7,744 bases of DNA from an uncultured Collinsella sp. Its GTDB lineage: Bacteria > Actinomycetota > Coriobacteriia > Coriobacteriales > Coriobacteriaceae. This document shows, piece after piece, positions 6,227-7,744 of this stretch (within the stretch, counting starts at the first letter, position 1; each line of letters opens with the position of its first letter). The notes under the pieces were generated by a model. It saw only the letters and a program-made list of their open reading frames with translations, made no database searches and was not told the origin of the DNA. The stretch lies in NCBI GenBank assembly GCA_902494035.1, contig CABURV010000073.1, forward strand, positions 1-7,744, in the 5' to 3' direction. Made by a program: the position numbers and the translations under genes.

Positions 6227-6358
6227 CTAGATACCGCTGCGCGCGACGCATGCGCCGAGGTCGTGCTCGACTTGCTCGACGGCCGCATGCTGTTGCTTGC
6301 CACGCACGATGCCGCTGACGCTTGGGCCCTCAATATCTCGGACATCATCACACTCTAA
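6227..6358 (+). pseudogene. ABC transporter ATP-binding protein, C-terminal remnant
   Basis: The plus frame from 6227 reads LDTAARDACAEVVLDLL, then DGRMLLLATHDAADAWALN and ends at TAA 6356-6358: 43 codons. This is the tail of an ABC ATPase, beginning inside the D-loop (normally SALD) and holding the H-loop histidine in ATHD. Walker A, signature and Walker B are missing; the frame upstream hits TAG at 6212 inside galE sequence. Which transporter it served cannot be told. The remnant has clean high-GC codon use and no internal stop, again suggesting a recent event. It is the plus-strand source of the artificial N-terminus on the galE frame. Confidence 0.8.
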
Positions 6359-6411
6359 AAATTTACTCAGCAACAAAATGATCCGTTTTTCTCCGTCCCC
6401 ATGGGGCGGGT

Positions 6412-6458
6412 GTGGTATTGTATATGCGTGGTATTACATAAGAATACTAAGTAATACC
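6412..6458 (+). promoter_or_regulatory. Operator-like repeat array upstream of the antitoxin gene
   Basis: GTGGTATT occurs at 6412-6419 and 6428-6435, 16 bases apart. The second copy, as GGTATTAC (6430-6437), faces a perfect inverted GTAATACC (6451-6458) across 13 bases. The AT-rich sequence stands out in this GC-rich region. Possible promoter boxes are TTGTAT (6419-6424 region) and AATACT (6443-6448), with spacing slightly longer than ideal. Arrays like this are typical of ribbon-helix-helix autoregulation, which fits the RelB/DinJ-like gene downstream; binding is inferred. Confidence 0.6.
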
Positions 6459-6479
6459 AACGCCGTAGAAACAAACTCC

Positions 6480-6538
6480 AGATGCGGGCCAATCGGGTTG
6501 CCTTCACAGCCCGTCGCCCAGCCGCGCGGCCCGCATCT
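6480..6538 (+). other. Long hairpin in the antitoxin gene leader
   Basis: AGATGCGGGCC (6480-6490) and GGCCCGCATCT (6528-6538) form a perfect 11-bp stem. The 37-base loop holds a further CGGG/CCCG pairing (6494-6497 with 6510-6513). No T run follows on the plus strand, so it is not a plain terminator; on the minus strand a loosely T-rich stretch follows a few bases later. It lies between the operator array and the Shine-Dalgarno sequence, so it is probably transcribed as leader RNA. Its role is unknown. Confidence 0.65.
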
Positions 6539-6572
6539 ATCCGCACTACCGTCGTTTCAAAAAGGAAGCGCC

Positions 6573-6776
6573 ATGGCAGAACACATGACCCCGGTTGTCG
6601 CGAAGGTCTTGCCCGAGGAAAAGGCGGCCTTCGCGGCGGCAACCCAGCTCGTGGGCACCACGCCGTCCAACGCCATCCGCATGTTTATCGCCGCGTTCAA
6701 TCGCTGCGGCACCTTCCCGTTCGACATCTCGCCGAGCGGGGCTTTTGGCACTGCGCCGGATTCTCATCAACAATGA
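6573..6776 (+). CDS. RelB/DinJ-family antitoxin-like protein, short and without toxin
   Basis: The 67-residue product has the ribbon-helix-helix pattern of RelB/DinJ antitoxins: a strand TPVVAKVLPEEKAAF, a helix AAATQLVGTTPSNAIRMFI and the closing PFDIS typical of the family. Such proteins bind their own operator and neutralise a RelE/YafQ-type mRNase through a C-terminal extension. Here the part after PFDIS is only about 14 residues (SGAFGTAPDSHQQ), while usual members have some 30 more, so the toxin-binding segment appears missing. No toxin gene follows: the next gene is a CPBP protease 33 bases on. AAAGGAAG (6561-6568) lies just ahead of the ATG and fixes the start; extension to 6297 in frame would cross the operator and is unlikely. 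It may be a repressor of its own short operon, or a decayed toxin-antitoxin remnant. Confidence 0.82.
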   Translation: MAEHMTPVVAKVLPEEKAAFAAATQLVGTTPSNAIRMFIAAFNRCGTFPFDISPSGAFGTAPDSHQQ

Positions 6777-6809
6777 CTGTCCCAAGTGCCGGGTTTTGAG
6801 GAGGTTGGC

Positions 6810-7721
6810 ATGCTCAATGCGATGATTTGGGCGCTTGCCTGTTTTGGCGTCGTCGCTGCCGATATTGCCCTGAGCGTCGTTTTGTTTTCCGCCCTTGGCG
6901 TCGCATCGGTGTTCATGGGTTTTTCGATCGATGACCTCGACATTCAATTGCTTCAGGCTGTCGCGCAGACAGCATCGTTTTTGATGGCGCTGCTGTGGTG
7001 GCGTTATCTGTGGCCGCGTTCGTTTATGGCACGCCGGCAAAGCGAGCACCCGCTCGGCGGGGGAGCGCGTGGGGCGTGGAAACGCATCGCCTGCGTTATC
7101 GTGATCGGCCTGGTCCTGCAGGTGGTTGTTGGCTACGTGACCGACGCCGCGCTGTCGCTGTTGCCCGATGCCGCGGCCGACTACAGCGAGCTTGTCGAGG
7201 AAACAGGCATGGGCGACACCAGCTATCTCGCCGTCCTGACTACGGTGCTCGGCGCCCCATTTTGTGAAGAGCTGCTGGTGCGCGGCATTATTTTTGAGTT
7301 TTCGCTCCGAGCGTTTAATCCGCAGTGCCGTCCACTTTGGAAGCGCCGGCGTCGTGCGAGCGCGCAGGACGGTGCCATGGTGCCCTGGGCGGCCCCAAAC
7401 ACGTGGGGTATCGCCGCGGCAATCGTGCTGCAGGCGGCGGTCTTCGGTTTTATGCACATGAATTGGGTGCAGGGTTGCTACGCGGGTGCCGCCGGCCTCA
7501 TCTTTGGTTGGGTACTCGTGACGACCGGAAAGCTCCGCTACACGATCCTGCTGCACTTTGCCTTTAATGCCGGGTCGTATCTCATGGGGCTGCTGTGGTT
7601 TGTGGACACGCCGTTCGGCGTGGCAATTACGGTCGCTATCGCCGGCTTTGTGCTGGTAGAGGCGATGAGCTCGCTGCGCCACGCGTGTGGGATGGACGTA
7701 GCGAGCGCACCGCTGCCCTAG
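6810..7721 (+). CDS. CPBP family intramembrane metalloprotease (Abi/CAAX-like)
   Basis: The 303-residue membrane protein carries the three CPBP motifs: EELLVRG (E153, E154, R158), FGFMH (F212, H216) and HFAFN (H249, N253). These form the active site of the Rce1-like glutamic protease family. Bacterial members include immunity proteins of bacteriocin loci and many of unknown substrate. About eight hydrophobic segments are visible, starting with 3-35. Between motifs 1 and 2 lies an unusually long basic loop (about 168-199, with WKRRRRAS), probably cytoplasmic. ATG 6810 is chosen because GAGGAGG (6798-6804) precedes it by 5 bases; the in-frame GTG at 6786 lies upstream of that site. No terminator separates it from the antitoxin-like gene, so the two are likely co-transcribed. 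No bacteriocin-like peptide gene is visible nearby. Confidence 0.9.
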   Translation: MLNAMIWALACFGVVAADIALSVVLFSALGVASVFMGFSIDDLDIQLLQAVAQTASFLMALLWWRYLWPRSFMARRQSEHPLGGGARGAWKRIACVIVIGLVLQVVVGYVTDAALSLLPDAAADYSELVEETGMGDTSYLAVLTTVLGAPFCEELLVRGIIFEFSLRAFNPQCRPLWKRRRRASAQDGAMVPWAAPNTWGIAAAIVLQAAVFGFMHMNWVQGCYAGAAGLIFGWVLVTTGKLRYTILLHFAFNAGSYLMGLLWFVDTPFGVAITVAIAGFVLVEAMSSLRHACGMDVASAPLP

Positions 7722-7744
7722 TTGCGACGTCCGCCCCCGTTGGC

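Noticed and set aside
5422..6318. Plus-strand ORF of 298 codons over the galE region
   Set aside because: It is antisense to GalE; its frame crosses the junction and differs from the ABC ATPase frame.
6396..6405. CCCCATGGGG palindrome as a terminator for the ABC remnant
   Set aside because: There is no loop or following T run, so it does not form a normal terminator hairpin.
6573..6810. Complete type II toxin-antitoxin module
   Set aside because: Only the antitoxin-like gene is present; there is no room for a toxin before the CPBP gene, and none is seen upstream.
6546..7682. Minus-strand ORF of 378 codons over the CPBP gene
   Set aside because: It is antisense to the CPBP motifs and is rich in Arg, His and Gln with no recognisable domain.
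1..7744. CRISPR array, tRNA or rRNA genes
   Set aside because: No regularly spaced repeat-spacer units beyond the three contiguous 23-bp repeats, and no tRNA- or rRNA-like sequence was recognised on either strand.

Overview
This window looks like a chromosomal accessory stretch from a high-GC actinobacterium. The codon use, the GalE remnant and the mix of genes suggest a Coriobacteriia member, probably Collinsella or a close relative; this is inference from sequence style, with no marker gene to confirm it.

Layout, left to right. (1) Positions 1 to about 560 hold the left part of an IS110-family insertion sequence read on the minus strand. It comprises the first 102 codons of the DEDD transposase, cut by the window edge, and a 5' non-coding left end rich in hairpins, where this family normally encodes its bridge RNA. 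(2) An AIM24-family protein gene (666-1475, +) is followed by a possible small ORF (1479-1724, +). (3) A strong hairpin terminator faces left and closes a minus-strand gene for a five-helix membrane protein of unknown function (1830-2927). (4) A DUF4143-type AAA ATPase (3176-4333, +) is preceded by three 23-bp tandem repeats covering its promoter and ribosome binding site region. (5) A polyprenyl diphosphate synthase gene (4330-5343, -) is convergent with the ATPase and shares the bases of its stop codon. (6) A galE gene (minus) has lost its N-terminal NAD-binding part. At about 6221-6229 it is joined to the last 43 codons of an ABC transporter ATPase gene on the plus strand. One deletion removing the 5' halves of two divergent genes explains this most simply. 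(7) A short RelB/DinJ-type antitoxin gene without a toxin (6573-6776, +) has an operator-like repeat array and a 59-nt hairpin in its leader. It is followed 33 bases later by a CPBP-family membrane protease gene (6810-7721, +), probably co-transcribed.

The genes do not form one pathway. The region reads as a patchwork of small units, with three signs of genome turnover: the IS element, the galE/ABC scar and the orphan antitoxin. The two places most worth following are the IS110 left end, as a candidate bridge-RNA locus, and the antitoxin-CPBP pair with its elaborate leader.
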